From: a virus
Virus record (IMG/VR): IMGVR_UViG_3300010885_035744
Span: 1-27,354 of that record
Direction: 5' to 3' (one strand)
Length of the DNA: 27,354 nucleotides
Shown here piece after piece: positions 12,708 through 20,785 of the stretch (its first letter is position 1; every line of letters begins with the position of its first letter). Made by a program: the position numbers and the translations under genes. Below the pieces are notes generated by a model. The model saw only the letters and a list, made by a program, of their open reading frames with translations. It made no database searches and was not told the origin of the DNA.

Positions 12708-14290
12708 ACGTCAGCGATAATTCTCTTAGAGTAGATGTTCTTGTTGATGGTGACTCTTACACTCTTAGTGGAATAACTTCTATCGGCCCACAAGGTCCCC
12801 GAGGATCTCAGGGAGTTCAAGGACCTCAAGGACCTAGTGGGGGCGCACAGGGGCCTCAAGGTTTTCAGGGAAATCAAGGATCTCAAGGATACCAAGGTCC
12901 ACAAGGAACTCAAGGCCCACGAGGATATCAAGGACCTCAGGGATACCAAGGCGGTACGGGTGCTAAGGGAGATAGAGGTTATACGGGGCCTTTAGGTCCC
13001 CAAGGGTACCAAGGCGCTCAAGGAGCAGTTGGTGCTAAAGGGTCCCAAGGTAACCAAGGTTCTACAGGCCCTATCGGTCCCCAAGGTATCCGAGGAGGTC
13101 AGGGATCTCAAGGTCCTATTGGCGACCAAGGGCCTCAAGGGGCTATTGGACTTCAAGGGGTACAAGGTCCTCGTGGGTATCAAGGCCCACAGGGATATCA
13201 GGGCTACCAAGGGCCACAGGGCTACCAAGGTCATCAAGGTTCCCAAGGGGCTAGGGGCTATCAGGGAAGCGTGGGACCTCAAGGTCCTAAGGGGTTTCAA
13301 GGAGATAGTGGCGATATTTACGCTGCCGCTTCTAGTACATCTATTACACTCCCCGCCAGTGGGGTTGTTACCTTAACCATACCTCCGAAGCTTGCCTATA
13401 CTTCTGCTCAAAGCATCATTGTCGCTCATAACTCGTCTAATTACATCAGTGTAACTATCAACTCCTATAGTTCTGTTACTGGTGTTTTGGCTGGGACTGT
13501 TACTGCATCAGTTGGGTCGGGTACTTACACTTATTGGAATGTAAACCTTGCCGGTGCTGTCGGTGTTCAGGGTCCCCGAGGGTTTCAAGGAGATCAGGGT
13601 GATCAGGGTGCCCAAGGTGATCAGGGTGCCCAAGGTGATCAGGGTGCCCAAGGTGCTCAAGGAGATCAAGGAGCTAAGGGTGATCAGGGTGCTAAGGGTG
13701 ATCAAGGCGCCCAAGGAGATCAGGGTGCTAAGGGTGATCAGGGCGCTGTAGGACCTAGAGGATTCCAAGGAAACCAAGGCGCTGTAGGGCCACAGGGTGA
13801 CCAAGGTTCGACAGGTCTAAGAGGGCCTCAAGGGTACCAAGGTGATCAGGGGCCAGTAACTCTGTATGTAAGCGCTACTGCTCCTACTGACCACTCAGTT
13901 CTATGGGCAGACGTTATGGCTACGGGGACCATGGGTATTGTTGGTCCTCAGGGAACCGCAGGCGCTCAGGGAGACTGGTCTTCCGCTGAAGAAATAAAGG
14001 AAATAACCACCACTACCTACAGTGTAGTAGGTAGTGATGTAGGTAAGTTACTTCTATTTTCTAGCGCTGGTTCTGGTGGGACAATAAGCGTTACCCTAAA
14101 CAGCGGCTTAGGAATAGCTGCTGGGAAGCGTATAGATTTAGCGCAGACCGGCACAGGTAAAGTTCTTATATCTGGTACTGCCACTGTTAATGCAAGCCAT
14201 ACCAAGCAGTTAGCTTACAGATATTCAGCGGCAACGATCATTTGTACAGGAATAGACACCTACTTATTAGTTGGAGACATAGCACCATGA
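12704..14290 (+). CDS. Collagen-like tail fibre protein
   Basis: 528 residues. Two collagen-like blocks of Gly-X-Y triplets (28-204 and about 287-384) are dominated by Gln at Y (GPQGYQGPQGYQ). They flank a beta domain (205-283, SSTSITLPASGVVTLTI to GSGTYTYWNV), and a C-terminal beta-rich head follows (about 385-528). Such triplets form trimeric triple helices in phage fibres, with the globular parts giving trimer registration and receptor contact. The start ATG 12704 has AGGAAG 7 nt upstream. One triplet break occurs near residue 46 (PSGGAQG). The stop overlaps the tailspike start (ATGA). The long ORFs on the other strand and frames here are by-products of the repetitive codons. Confidence 0.9.
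   Translation: MNVSDNSLRVDVLVDGDSYTLSGITSIGPQGPRGSQGVQGPQGPSGGAQGPQGFQGNQGSQGYQGPQGTQGPRGYQGPQGYQGGTGAKGDRGYTGPLGPQGYQGAQGAVGAKGSQGNQGSTGPIGPQGIRGGQGSQGPIGDQGPQGAIGLQGVQGPRGYQGPQGYQGYQGPQGYQGHQGSQGARGYQGSVGPQGPKGFQGDSGDIYAAASSTSITLPASGVVTLTIPPKLAYTSAQSIIVAHNSSNYISVTINSYSSVTGVLAGTVTASVGSGTYTYWNVNLAGAVGVQGPRGFQGDQGDQGAQGDQGAQGDQGAQGAQGDQGAKGDQGAKGDQGAQGDQGAKGDQGAVGPRGFQGNQGAVGPQGDQGSTGLRGPQGYQGDQGPVTLYVSATAPTDHSVLWADVMATGTMGIVGPQGTAGAQGDWSSAEEIKEITTTTYSVVGSDVGKLLLFSSAGSGGTISVTLNSGLGIAAGKRIDLAQTGTGKVLISGTATVNASHTKQLAYRYSAATIICTGIDTYLLVGDIAP
13598..13651 (+). repeat. 18-bp perfect tandem repeat, three copies
   Basis: GGTGATCAGGGTGCCCAA is repeated three times (13598-13615, 13616-13633, 13634-13651). 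Diverged copies continue to about 13750. It encodes GDQGAQ and is a slippage-prone segment that can change fibre length in six-residue steps. Confidence 0.9.
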
Positions 14291-17200
14291 CGGTCATAAA
14301 ACAGTTCAACAACTCCACCGGTCAGTGGGAAGAAGTCTTATTTGGGGCAATAGGTCCCCAAGGTCCTAAGGGTGACACTGGAAATACAGGTCCTCAAGGA
14401 CCCTTGGTCCCCGGAGGATTGAAAGGGCAAGTTCTTTCCAAAGCTTCAAACACCAATTATGACTACAGTTGGGCAGATCGACAGTATAAGAACGCTGTTG
14501 ATATCCGAGAGTTTCAGGACAACATTGCTGTTGGCGTGTTTGACCCTACTTACAGAGATGTTACGGATATCACTCCAGCCATAATAAGGGCTTTTGGGGT
14601 GTTGAGTAACGATGGTTATTCTTATATTTCTGGTCAAACACCTGAGCTAACCAGAGGAGACACTCTTGTACTACCCAAAGGGTTTTACAAGTGTCAACCT
14701 TTTTCTTATCATTTCCCGATGCACCTTACGGGTTCTGGGATGACTCTTACTCGCCTTGCCCCTGTAAACAATGTTCATGTAAACGGATCTACTGCTGAAC
14801 AGTTCATAACCCTAAAAAAGGGACCAAATAACACACCCTACCTTAGCGAAAACCACATCCCCGGTTCGTTGATAGAGAACCTTTTTATAGATGGAAGAGG
14901 TCGTACCATTGACATCGGGGGGCTTGAGTACCAGTTTCAACATCGCTACTTGTTACGCAATGTTCGCATAGCTCACTTTGCACGGACAGCTTTGACAATT
15001 AATCAATCTCCGCGAGAATCAGTAATTGATTATGTGTATTTAATTGGTAGCGGCGATGGATCGTCATACCCACAGTTTGATTTGTCAGAAAATACTACTT
15101 CTGACGACACGAACAATATGCATTTCAAAAACTTCTTCTCCATTTTCCCGTTCGGCGACAGTATGTGGCTTCGACCAGATCCTACAACAGGATCAAGGTT
15201 TGCAAGAAACGTATATTTTTCGCAATCCATGATCCACGGAGTAACTGGGGGAATTAGACAATCAATGATGTTTCAAGACGGGTATGGCTATATAGGCACT
15301 CCCGTCACAAGGGGCAGTACTGCTCTTACCATTGCAGGGAATGGCTCAGCTTTTCTCAATGGCGCTAGATTTGTCAACAGTTCTTACGGTAAGCCGTCCA
15401 TTAGAGAATGTGATTACCCTATAGATAGCGGTTATTCCAAGCAGACTGGCCCGATAGTTTCCTATTCACAAAATATAAATTTTGAAATAGGTACCAACCT
15501 CACATTGTTCACAATGCCTTATGGTACTAATTTTACCACTGGAACAAGGGTAAAATTTCCAATAGATAGTGACATACTTCCATCTGCATTCTCTCATAGC
15601 AAATACTATTTTGTAATATTAGTAGATTCTAACCATATAAAGTTAGCTACTACATACAAAAATGCTATTAATAGCGTTGCAATACCGTACACAAGCGCAT
15701 CTAATCTTAATGCGACTATAACTTCGTATGTAAACACTGGAGCAAGCAATTACCTGCACTACGCTCAAGGAAACGTAGGGCAGAGTCAGTACTTAACTGG
15801 TTCTGTTACAACCTCTAGTGGTTCGCCTACGTTCACAGTTGTGCCAGAGTCTGTAAATAGTCCTGTAGATGCCGATGAATCACGTCTTTTTCAAGATAGT
15901 GAACATAACCTCACTACTGGAGCTTTGATACGTTTTAGTAATAGTCAAACCACTTCTCAAAGCACTTTAGTTGTCGGGGAAGGCCCTCGGTCTTTTACTG
16001 TTGCAAACCCTTCACTCATTTACCCGGGTCAGACATTAACCCTTACAACTAATGCTGATTACAGCACGTCTATCATGTCTGTCGTTGTTGATACTTGCAA
16101 CCGTGACACTGGTGTCGTGACAGGAACTTCAATATTTCATTACGGGAGTGGTACCTATTCGGCTTGGAATGTTTATGTAACAGAGATTCCTACAGGTATT
16201 AACACAGAGGTTGATTATTACGCTGTGGTTCCCACAACCCGCAGTTTTCAGACTTATCCTACGCCCCTTAATCCTGCTAGCGGCTATGCAACTACTTCTT
16301 CTAGCTCTCTGACTATTGTCAGTAGTGGAGATATCACTCTAACTATCGTTCCCATTGGAACTTTTGGGCCAGACCAGATGGTATCCGTCGTATATGATGT
16401 TGACAATTGGATGATGATTAGAGTCAATAGCTACAATTCTGCTACTGGTCAAGTGGTTGGAAGTGTTTTTGCTAGCAAGGGGTCGGGAACATATGGGCCG
16501 GGAATTGGGACATGGGATATAAATCGAACTACTGCAAACACGGGCCAGTGGGGAGAAATGGCTGTTAGCCCCACAACTTTCAAAATAGCAGGGTCATTCT
16601 TGGATGCAGAGTATTCTGCAAAAAATCCCTCTGATACATCCCGTCTTATCTCGGTTGGTTCAAACGGGTCGTGTGCGTTCACTACACAACGCTATTTTGT
16701 GTCACTTGAAAAGGGCAGTATGCATTTACAAGACGTTGATTTTGACGGTACTACTGACAATAGTCTAATACGAGCGGCTTCTGACGTAAAATTAGATATA
16801 GGAAAAGGCATGGATTTTGCCCAAAACAAAGTCTTGCCCCCCGATTTCAATACTGTTATGAATCAGTTACCCGTGTATCTTTCATCAGCTATTTTTAGTA
16901 ACGACAACACGACGAATGTTACTGGCATTCGGGCCATTTATCCCCAGTTGCTTAAAAATGCACAGTACACATTTGAGGGTACACTGTATGTAACAAGTGA
17001 CCCCGCTGAAGACATAAAACTGTCAGTTGGCTATAACAACCTATACGACTTGAAATGGTACGCCAGTGGGCTGGCTTCAGACGGAACGACGTTCATTACC
17101 AGCGATGGCATAGTCGGAGAGGGTACAGGAACAACCGCCTCAGTCGCTATGGGTACAAAGTCCGCTACCGTCCCCAACGTGATAACAGTAAAAGGCACGT

Positions 17201-17322
17201 TCAATACTTTAACAGGCCCTCCTACTTTCAACTTAAAGTTTGCACAGAACGCAACAGCAGTAACCGGTACGGTAGCAGCACTAAGGGAAGGTTCTAACAT
17301 TACGTTCACTCAGATCGGTTGA
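14287..17322 (+). CDS. Tailspike/tail fibre with short collagen segment and beta-helix-like body
   Basis: 1011 residues. ATG 14287 is chosen because it overlaps the fibre stop (ATGA); the open frame from 14242 merely runs inside the previous gene. The N-terminus MTVIKQFNNSTGQWEEVLFG leads into a short collagen stretch (GPQGPKGDTGNTGPQGP). NAVDIREFQDN then introduces a Pectate_lyase_3-like segment (DTLVLPKGFYKC, MHLTGSGMTLTRL, HRYLLRNVRIAHFARTALTI) typical of right-handed beta-helix tailspikes. Two copies of a GSGTY...W beta module follow (about 15980-16190 and 16290-16530). The C-terminal part (from about 16860) is beta-rich. It is likely a receptor-binding or depolymerase trimer on the tail; no catalytic residues can be assigned by eye. 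Confidence 0.82.
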   Translation: MTVIKQFNNSTGQWEEVLFGAIGPQGPKGDTGNTGPQGPLVPGGLKGQVLSKASNTNYDYSWADRQYKNAVDIREFQDNIAVGVFDPTYRDVTDITPAIIRAFGVLSNDGYSYISGQTPELTRGDTLVLPKGFYKCQPFSYHFPMHLTGSGMTLTRLAPVNNVHVNGSTAEQFITLKKGPNNTPYLSENHIPGSLIENLFIDGRGRTIDIGGLEYQFQHRYLLRNVRIAHFARTALTINQSPRESVIDYVYLIGSGDGSSYPQFDLSENTTSDDTNNMHFKNFFSIFPFGDSMWLRPDPTTGSRFARNVYFSQSMIHGVTGGIRQSMMFQDGYGYIGTPVTRGSTALTIAGNGSAFLNGARFVNSSYGKPSIRECDYPIDSGYSKQTGPIVSYSQNINFEIGTNLTLFTMPYGTNFTTGTRVKFPIDSDILPSAFSHSKYYFVILVDSNHIKLATTYKNAINSVAIPYTSASNLNATITSYVNTGASNYLHYAQGNVGQSQYLTGSVTTSSGSPTFTVVPESVNSPVDADESRLFQDSEHNLTTGALIRFSNSQTTSQSTLVVGEGPRSFTVANPSLIYPGQTLTLTTNADYSTSIMSVVVDTCNRDTGVVTGTSIFHYGSGTYSAWNVYVTEIPTGINTEVDYYAVVPTTRSFQTYPTPLNPASGYATTSSSSLTIVSSGDITLTIVPIGTFGPDQMVSVVYDVDNWMMIRVNSYNSATGQVVGSVFASKGSGTYGPGIGTWDINRTTANTGQWGEMAVSPTTFKIAGSFLDAEYSAKNPSDTSRLISVGSNGSCAFTTQRYFVSLEKGSMHLQDVDFDGTTDNSLIRAASDVKLDIGKGMDFAQNKVLPPDFNTVMNQLPVYLSSAIFSNDNTTNVTGIRAIYPQLLKNAQYTFEGTLYVTSDPAEDIKLSVGYNNLYDLKWYASGLASDGTTFITSDGIVGEGTGTTASVAMGTKSATVPNVITVKGTFNTLTGPPTFNLKFAQNATAVTGTVAALREGSNITFTQIG

Positions 17323-17794
17323 CGCTTACTATCTCTAACCCTGCCGCCCACAGGAAGTCATACACGTCAGGCCACTGACCGTAGGACTCATCGGAGTAAT
17401 GAACGAGTCTGGAAACCCCTGAGGAAGCAATGAGCTTCGCACAGGTCATACACGGTGGGCCGTTTACAACTATTGTTCCTCCCTGCCGCATCGCTGGGTC
17501 GCTCCACAAGAGCGCTCCTTGTTCAGCATGCTGAGATATACAGTTGTCATAGCTGGAGCCGCTCTCAGAGCCTTCTACGGCCCTTAGACAGGCCCCCTGA
17601 TTACAGTGCGCCATGCCCGGTGGTGATCCGTTATAGCCTATTCCTGCCACCCTCTTATTGGGCGCAAGCACTACAGCGAAGTACTGACGCTTGGAGCAGG
17701 TAGAGAAGAGCGGGGCAAGAAGAGAGCAGGCTTCAAGCCATTTCATTTCGTGACGTTCTGGAAGATGTACGTTAGGCATATGTTCGTGTATCAT
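17306..17794 (-). CDS. dCMP deaminase-like cytidine/deoxycytidylate deaminase
   Basis: 162 residues if started at 17794. ISQHAEQGALLW (His89-Ala-Glu91) and PPCMTCAKLI (Cys115 and Cys118) are the zinc-binding and catalytic motifs of the deoxycytidylate deaminase family. GYNGSPPGMAHC lies upstream, as in dCMP deaminases, and extra Cys residues (64, 69, 85) resemble their second zinc cluster. It would convert dCMP to dUMP to feed dTMP synthesis. A second Met, six codons in at 17779, is possible. The gene is on the opposite strand to the surrounding genes and its 3' end overlaps the tailspike end by 17 bp. Its start is 29 bp from the divergent phosphoesterase gene. Confidence 0.85.
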   Translation of the reverse strand: MIHEHMPNVHLPERHEMKWLEACSLLAPLFSTCSKRQYFAVVLAPNKRVAGIGYNGSPPGMAHCNQGACLRAVEGSESGSSYDNCISQHAEQGALLWSDPAMRQGGTIVVNGPPCMTCAKLIASSGVSRLVHYSDESYGQWPDVYDFLWAAGLEIVSVNRSE

Positions 17795-17810
17795 ACTGTT
17801 TTCCGAACTC

Positions 17811-17816
17811 TATCGT
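17811..17816 (+). promoter_or_regulatory. Possible -10 box of phosphoesterase gene
   Basis: TATCGT ends 7 nt before ATG 17824. It is a weak box, but the spacing matches the leaderless pattern. Confidence 0.35.
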
Positions 17817-17823
17817 GCAAGGT

Positions 17824-18654
17824 ATGGGACTCATGGATAATCCTCGGACTCATTTAGTTATACCCGATACGCAGGCCAAGGCCGGTGTTCCAACCGATCA
17901 CCTCTACTGGATCGGTGAGTACATTATCGACCGTAAGCCCGATGTCGTTGTCCACATTGGAGATCACTGGGATATGCCCAGTTTAAGTAGCTACGATGTT
18001 GGTAAGCGCCAATTTGAGGGTAGACGTTACCTACAGGATATTGAAGCGGGTAATGAAGCTTTCAGTATTCTTAACGAGGCTATGACCACCTACAACGAGC
18101 CTAAGAAGAAGTGGCGTAAGGGAGTATACGAGCCTGAGCTTCACCTACTTCTTGGAAACCACGAGGACCGCATCACTCGGGCCGTTGATGGTGACGCCAA
18201 GCTTGAAGGAACTATCGGGCTACAGGACCTGAACGCTGAGGAATGGGGATGGAAGGTTCACCCATTCCTTAAGCCTGTCGATATCGACGGAGTATGGTAC
18301 GCACACTATTGGGCTAACCCAATGAACGGGCGTGCTATGGGTGGTCAGGCTCTTTCACGTCTGAAGAACATCGGACACAGCTTTACCATGGGCCATCAAC
18401 AGACCCTTGATTACGCCGTTCGGTTCGTAGGAGCCGGTGATAGCGCTAAGAGTCAGCACGGACTAGTCGCAGGCGCTGCATACCTGCACGATGAGGATTA
18501 CAAGGGATTTCAAGGTAATGCACATTGGAGGGGTGTTGTGGTTTGCCATGAGGTTTCTGAAGGCAGCTATGATCCAATGTTTGTTAGTATGAATTACCTT
18601 TGTAAGAAGTATGAGGGTGTACCATTGAGTAAGTACACCGCAAAGAGGTTCTAA
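17824..18654 (+). CDS. Calcineurin-like metallophosphoesterase
   Basis: 276 residues from ATG 17824; GTG 17815 and ATG 17833 are alternative starts. Metal-binding motifs appear in the family order: HLVIPDTQ (first Asp), VVHIGDHWDMPS (GDxxD), LLLGNHEDRI (GNHED), and later FTMGHQQTLD. This matches phosphodiesterase-type metallophosphatases using two metals. The substrate cannot be inferred; phage homologues are thought to act on nucleic-acid ends or small phosphate esters. The codons are G/C-richer and more uniform than in the accessory cassette. The stop overlaps the next start (TAATG). Confidence 0.87.
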   Translation: MGLMDNPRTHLVIPDTQAKAGVPTDHLYWIGEYIIDRKPDVVVHIGDHWDMPSLSSYDVGKRQFEGRRYLQDIEAGNEAFSILNEAMTTYNEPKKKWRKGVYEPELHLLLGNHEDRITRAVDGDAKLEGTIGLQDLNAEEWGWKVHPFLKPVDIDGVWYAHYWANPMNGRAMGGQALSRLKNIGHSFTMGHQQTLDYAVRFVGAGDSAKSQHGLVAGAAYLHDEDYKGFQGNAHWRGVVVCHEVSEGSYDPMFVSMNYLCKKYEGVPLSKYTAKRF

Positions 18655-18836
18655 TGAACAAAAACCCAATAAGAGTGGATTGGGATAACTGCGGCACACC
18701 CACTGTTACTGTTGGGTGGCTCAAGGAATCCGATAATCGGACTCTAGACATTCAGGTACAGCACTCAGATACTGGAGATAACAACATCGTCCTCAGTATT
18801 CCGGTAGTTGCTATATCTAACGTCAAGATCTACTAA
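18654..18836 (+). CDS. Small hypothetical beta-rich protein
   Basis: 60 residues, function not recognised. It alternates polar and hydrophobic residues (TPTVTVGWLKES, TLDIQVQHSD, NIVLSIPVVAISNVKIY), as expected for a small beta sheet. It is coupled to the phosphoesterase by a one-base overlap. Its stop is one base away from the stop of the convergent minus-strand gene. Confidence 0.6.
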   Translation: MNKNPIRVDWDNCGTPTVTVGWLKESDNRTLDIQVQHSDTGDNNIVLSIPVVAISNVKIY

Positions 18837-18837
18837 G

Positions 18838-19218
18838 TTAGATAGAGAACGGCGAGTCTAAAAAGCTTGACTCAAGACACATAATCTCTTCACGTTCCTC
18901 AATGCTCTTGGATAAGAGTTCATCGTGGAATGTAGATACGGTAGCTGCCGACTGAATGAGATAGGCGCCTATTTGGTAGGCTTCTTGAGGTGTCAGAACG
19001 ACGGGGATAATCCCTTGGACGATTTCTTCCTCATCGGCGGGGATTCCCAAAAGGATCTGTGGCAACCATGTATCGGGGTTAGCGGCTACAGCGATGATCA
19101 TAATGTCATCGTCAAAGTCAGGAAGATCATTAAAGTCATTCACGCCATTCACTGTACACCCTTTGGGGTGTCCGTGACGAATACCTCTAAATAAAGTATA
19201 AATCCTTTTTTCTTGCAT
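18838..19218 (-). CDS. Hypothetical acidic protein (minus strand)
   Basis: 126 residues, function not recognised. The N-terminus is basic (MQEKRIYTLFRGIRHGHPKG), followed by an acidic loop (NDFNDLPDFDDDI), a beta/alpha stretch (MIIAVAANPDTWLPQILLG) and a helical C-terminus (EAYQIGAYLIQSAATVSTFH). It could be a small regulatory or structural protein. It is convergent with the gene at 18654 and divergent from the transglycosylase gene at 19306. Its promoter is unclear: TAAGTT 8 nt upstream is weak. Confidence 0.62.
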   Translation of the reverse strand: MQEKRIYTLFRGIRHGHPKGCTVNGVNDFNDLPDFDDDIMIIAVAANPDTWLPQILLGIPADEEEIVQGIIPVVLTPQEAYQIGAYLIQSAATVSTFHDELLSKSIEEREEIMCLESSFLDSPFSI

Positions 19219-19305
19219 ATCCGCCCAACTTACGTTACAGTTGTATTACCGCTTTGTCTGCGGCCACCAATACGAGGCTCACCCTGAGCTTCGGGAAAGG
19301 AACAC

Positions 19306-19824
19306 ATGACAAACGGAAAGACCCGGTTTTTTATAGCCGGAATGACCCTTACTCTTATCGGCAGCGTGATAGGAGTGTTGGGTGTTATGAATGCACAAGC
19401 AGTAGGAGCACCCGTAGTTCAAACGGCACTGATGTTGCCGGAAGAACCCAAGGAGCCTCCTAGTACCACGTCTACCACCTTCGTGGTAGAGCCGACAACT
19501 ACGACAACATATGTAGCTCCAACGACTACAGTACCAATTCAAACACCTGTCGTAGTTTCTCAGAGCGCCCCTAATGACTTCTTGGCTTGCGTAAAACAGC
19601 GTGAGTCAGGAGGAGATTATGGAGCGTACAACCCTAGTGGGTCAGCAGGGGCGTACCAGATGCTCCCCAGCACCTCTAACACTGTTGCGGAATGGATGGG
19701 CCGACCCGACCTAATTAGCGTAAGCGCTAATTATTGGTCACCGGCTGATCAGGATGCAGGGGCACTCGTTCTCTATGAACACATGGGGAAGTCCCCATGG
19801 TATTACCCACCGAAACCTTGTTAG
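19306..19824 (+). CDS. Secreted Rpf/transglycosylase-like muralytic protein
   Basis: 172 residues. The N-terminal signal or anchor segment FFIAGMTLTLIGSVIGVLGV (about 8-27) is followed by a Thr/Pro/Val-rich linker (50-85) and a compact C-terminal domain. That domain starts DFLACVKQRESGGDYGAYNP, then GSAGAYQMLPST, the Rpf/lysozyme-like fold with catalytic Glu at about residue 100. It probably cleaves glycan strands of peptidoglycan outside the membrane, during lysis or entry. AAAGGA lies about 5 nt before ATG 19306, so it has a classical ribosome site. Such short transglycosylases are typical of actinobacteria and their phages. The end is at PPKPC. Confidence 0.8.
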   Translation: MTNGKTRFFIAGMTLTLIGSVIGVLGVMNAQAVGAPVVQTALMLPEEPKEPPSTTSTTFVVEPTTTTTYVAPTTTVPIQTPVVVSQSAPNDFLACVKQRESGGDYGAYNPSGSAGAYQMLPSTSNTVAEWMGRPDLISVSANYWSPADQDAGALVLYEHMGKSPWYYPPKPC

Positions 19825-19838
19825 AGAACAATCTATTT

Positions 19839-19878
19839 ACTTCCTCCCCTTATTATGTATCATGTAGGGGGAGGAAGT
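19839..19878 (+). promoter_or_regulatory. Hairpin that can sequester the Shine-Dalgarno of gene 19885
   Basis: ACTTCCTCCCC (19839-19849) pairs perfectly over 11 bp with GGGGAGGAAGT (19868-19878) around an 18-nt loop. The right arm contains the Shine-Dalgarno GGAGGAAG lying 7 nt before ATG 19885. When folded, translation start should be blocked. The hairpin could also act as a weak terminator for the upstream gene. Confidence 0.6.
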
Positions 19879-19884
19879 TTAGAT

Positions 19885-20259
19885 ATGCCTAAAGACCTAG
19901 CTAACTCAGAATCAACCGAACAGTACGACCTAGCGCCGTGGGCGATGACTTCTCAGTCATCACGGGTGAGGGCCTATCGGTATAACTACACCAATAACTC
20001 GCTTCAGGTTCTTTGGAGGAACAGACCCTCCACAGGGTATGGTTACGTTTATGAAGATGTTTCATACGAACAGTTCCGTGCTTTTGCACGAGCCTCATCC
20101 TTAGGTAAACGTATTAATAACCCTCTTACCTATGGCCCTTTTCAATATAGGCACATGTCATTAGAGGAAGAGACAATGCCCTCAAACCCTGCACGACGAG
20201 GACTCCAGTCCCGTACGAAACGTGACATGGGCTTTAGTTGGGAAAACCCAAGTTCATAA
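19885..20259 (+). CDS. KTSC-domain protein
   Basis: 124 residues from ATG 19885, chosen for its strong Shine-Dalgarno; an earlier in-frame ATG at 19855 falls inside the hairpin loop. Residues about 24-88, from SSRVRAYRYNYTNNSLQVLW through YVYEDVSYEQFRAFARASSLG to KRINN, match the KTSC domain: a leading S-S-x-(V/I)-x-A-x-x-Y, a strand L-x-V-x-(W/F), a Y-x-Y-x-x-V segment, and the S-x-G-x-x-(I/F)-N end. KTSC is found alone or fused to nucleic-acid enzymes, and its biochemical role is unsettled. A basic Arg-rich tail follows (RRGLQSRTKRD). Confidence 0.7.
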   Translation: MPKDLANSESTEQYDLAPWAMTSQSSRVRAYRYNYTNNSLQVLWRNRPSTGYGYVYEDVSYEQFRAFARASSLGKRINNPLTYGPFQYRHMSLEEETMPSNPARRGLQSRTKRDMGFSWENPSS

Positions 20260-20267
20260 GGAGAAGC

Positions 20268-20507
20268 ATGGCAACACCTGAAATACAAGGACGAGGATTT
20301 ATCTACTGGTCAAAAGAGAGAGAAGCTACAGGTCCCAGCTTCTCCCGCTCTTGGATGCACATTACTGTTCCACCGTTTTATACCGGTAGGGGTGTCCGTC
20401 TGCGGATCAAGAAAATAGCTTTCCACATAGGTATCTACTGGAAGAATAAGAATCCTATAGTCAAGGATATCGACGCCACTCCTGAGGAGATCCGACAGTG
20501 GGGTTGA
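20268..20507 (+). CDS. Small basic hypothetical protein
   Basis: 79 residues from ATG 20268, which has AAGGAG 4-6 nt upstream; the frame is also open from 20238. It is aromatic and basic (GFIYWSKERE, RLRIKKIAFHIGIYWKNKN), with a helical end (TPEEIRQWG). Function is unknown. It follows the KTSC gene by 8 bp and overlaps the next gene by 10 bp, so it is part of the same operon. Confidence 0.62.
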   Translation: MATPEIQGRGFIYWSKEREATGPSFSRSWMHITVPPFYTGRGVRLRIKKIAFHIGIYWKNKNPIVKDIDATPEEIRQWG

Positions 20508-20737
20508 TAGGCAGGAAAAAAGCTAAGCCTGAGGAATCTCCTAGTCCTACACGACTGGCGAAGATGTCCAATGACGATATTTACGTCTTGCTGGAAACCA
20601 GCCTCATGTCTGCTCAACAGCAACTTACGGTGTATCGGACCAGTCCTGCTTCTGATAAGGCCGCTCTGTTGAATTGGATAATTTCAAACCTTGAAACAGC
20701 CACTCTTGGCTGTCATGAGATGTCCAACAGAATTTAG
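20498..20737 (+). CDS. Small helical hypothetical protein, GTG start
   Basis: 79 residues. The GTG start at 20498 is supported by GAGGAGA (20484-20490) 7 nt upstream, inside the previous gene. A basic Lys/Pro/Ser-rich head (residues 5-20) is followed by two predicted helices (NDDIYVLLETSLMSAQQQLT and DKAALLNWIISNLETATLG). There is no membrane segment and no recognised family. It is the last gene of this operon. Confidence 0.58.
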   Translation: MGLIGRKKAKPEESPSPTRLAKMSNDDIYVLLETSLMSAQQQLTVYRTSPASDKAALLNWIISNLETATLGCHEMSNRI

Positions 20738-20749
20738 TCTACGGAAGAC

Positions 20750-20779
20750 TTGACTTCGATTAAGTAGCCCGTATACTAT
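20750..20779 (+). promoter_or_regulatory. -35/-10 promoter of leaderless gene at 20786
   Basis: TTGACT (20750-20755), 18 nt, then TACTAT (20774-20779), ending 6 nt before ATG 20786. The overlapping TATACT (20772-20777) is an alternative -10 at 8 nt. Confidence 0.65.
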
Positions 20780-20785
20780 TCAGGC

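Noticed and set aside
12701-13804. Long open frames on both strands within the collagen gene
   Set aside because: They arise from the repetitive glycine/glutamine codons; the translations are low-complexity Leu/Thr/Ser or Lys/Val runs with no start signals.
17779-17794. Leaderless promoter TATGAT for the deaminase
   Set aside because: It would lie 10 nt before the second Met, outside the 6-8 nt window seen elsewhere, so the start at 17794 was kept.
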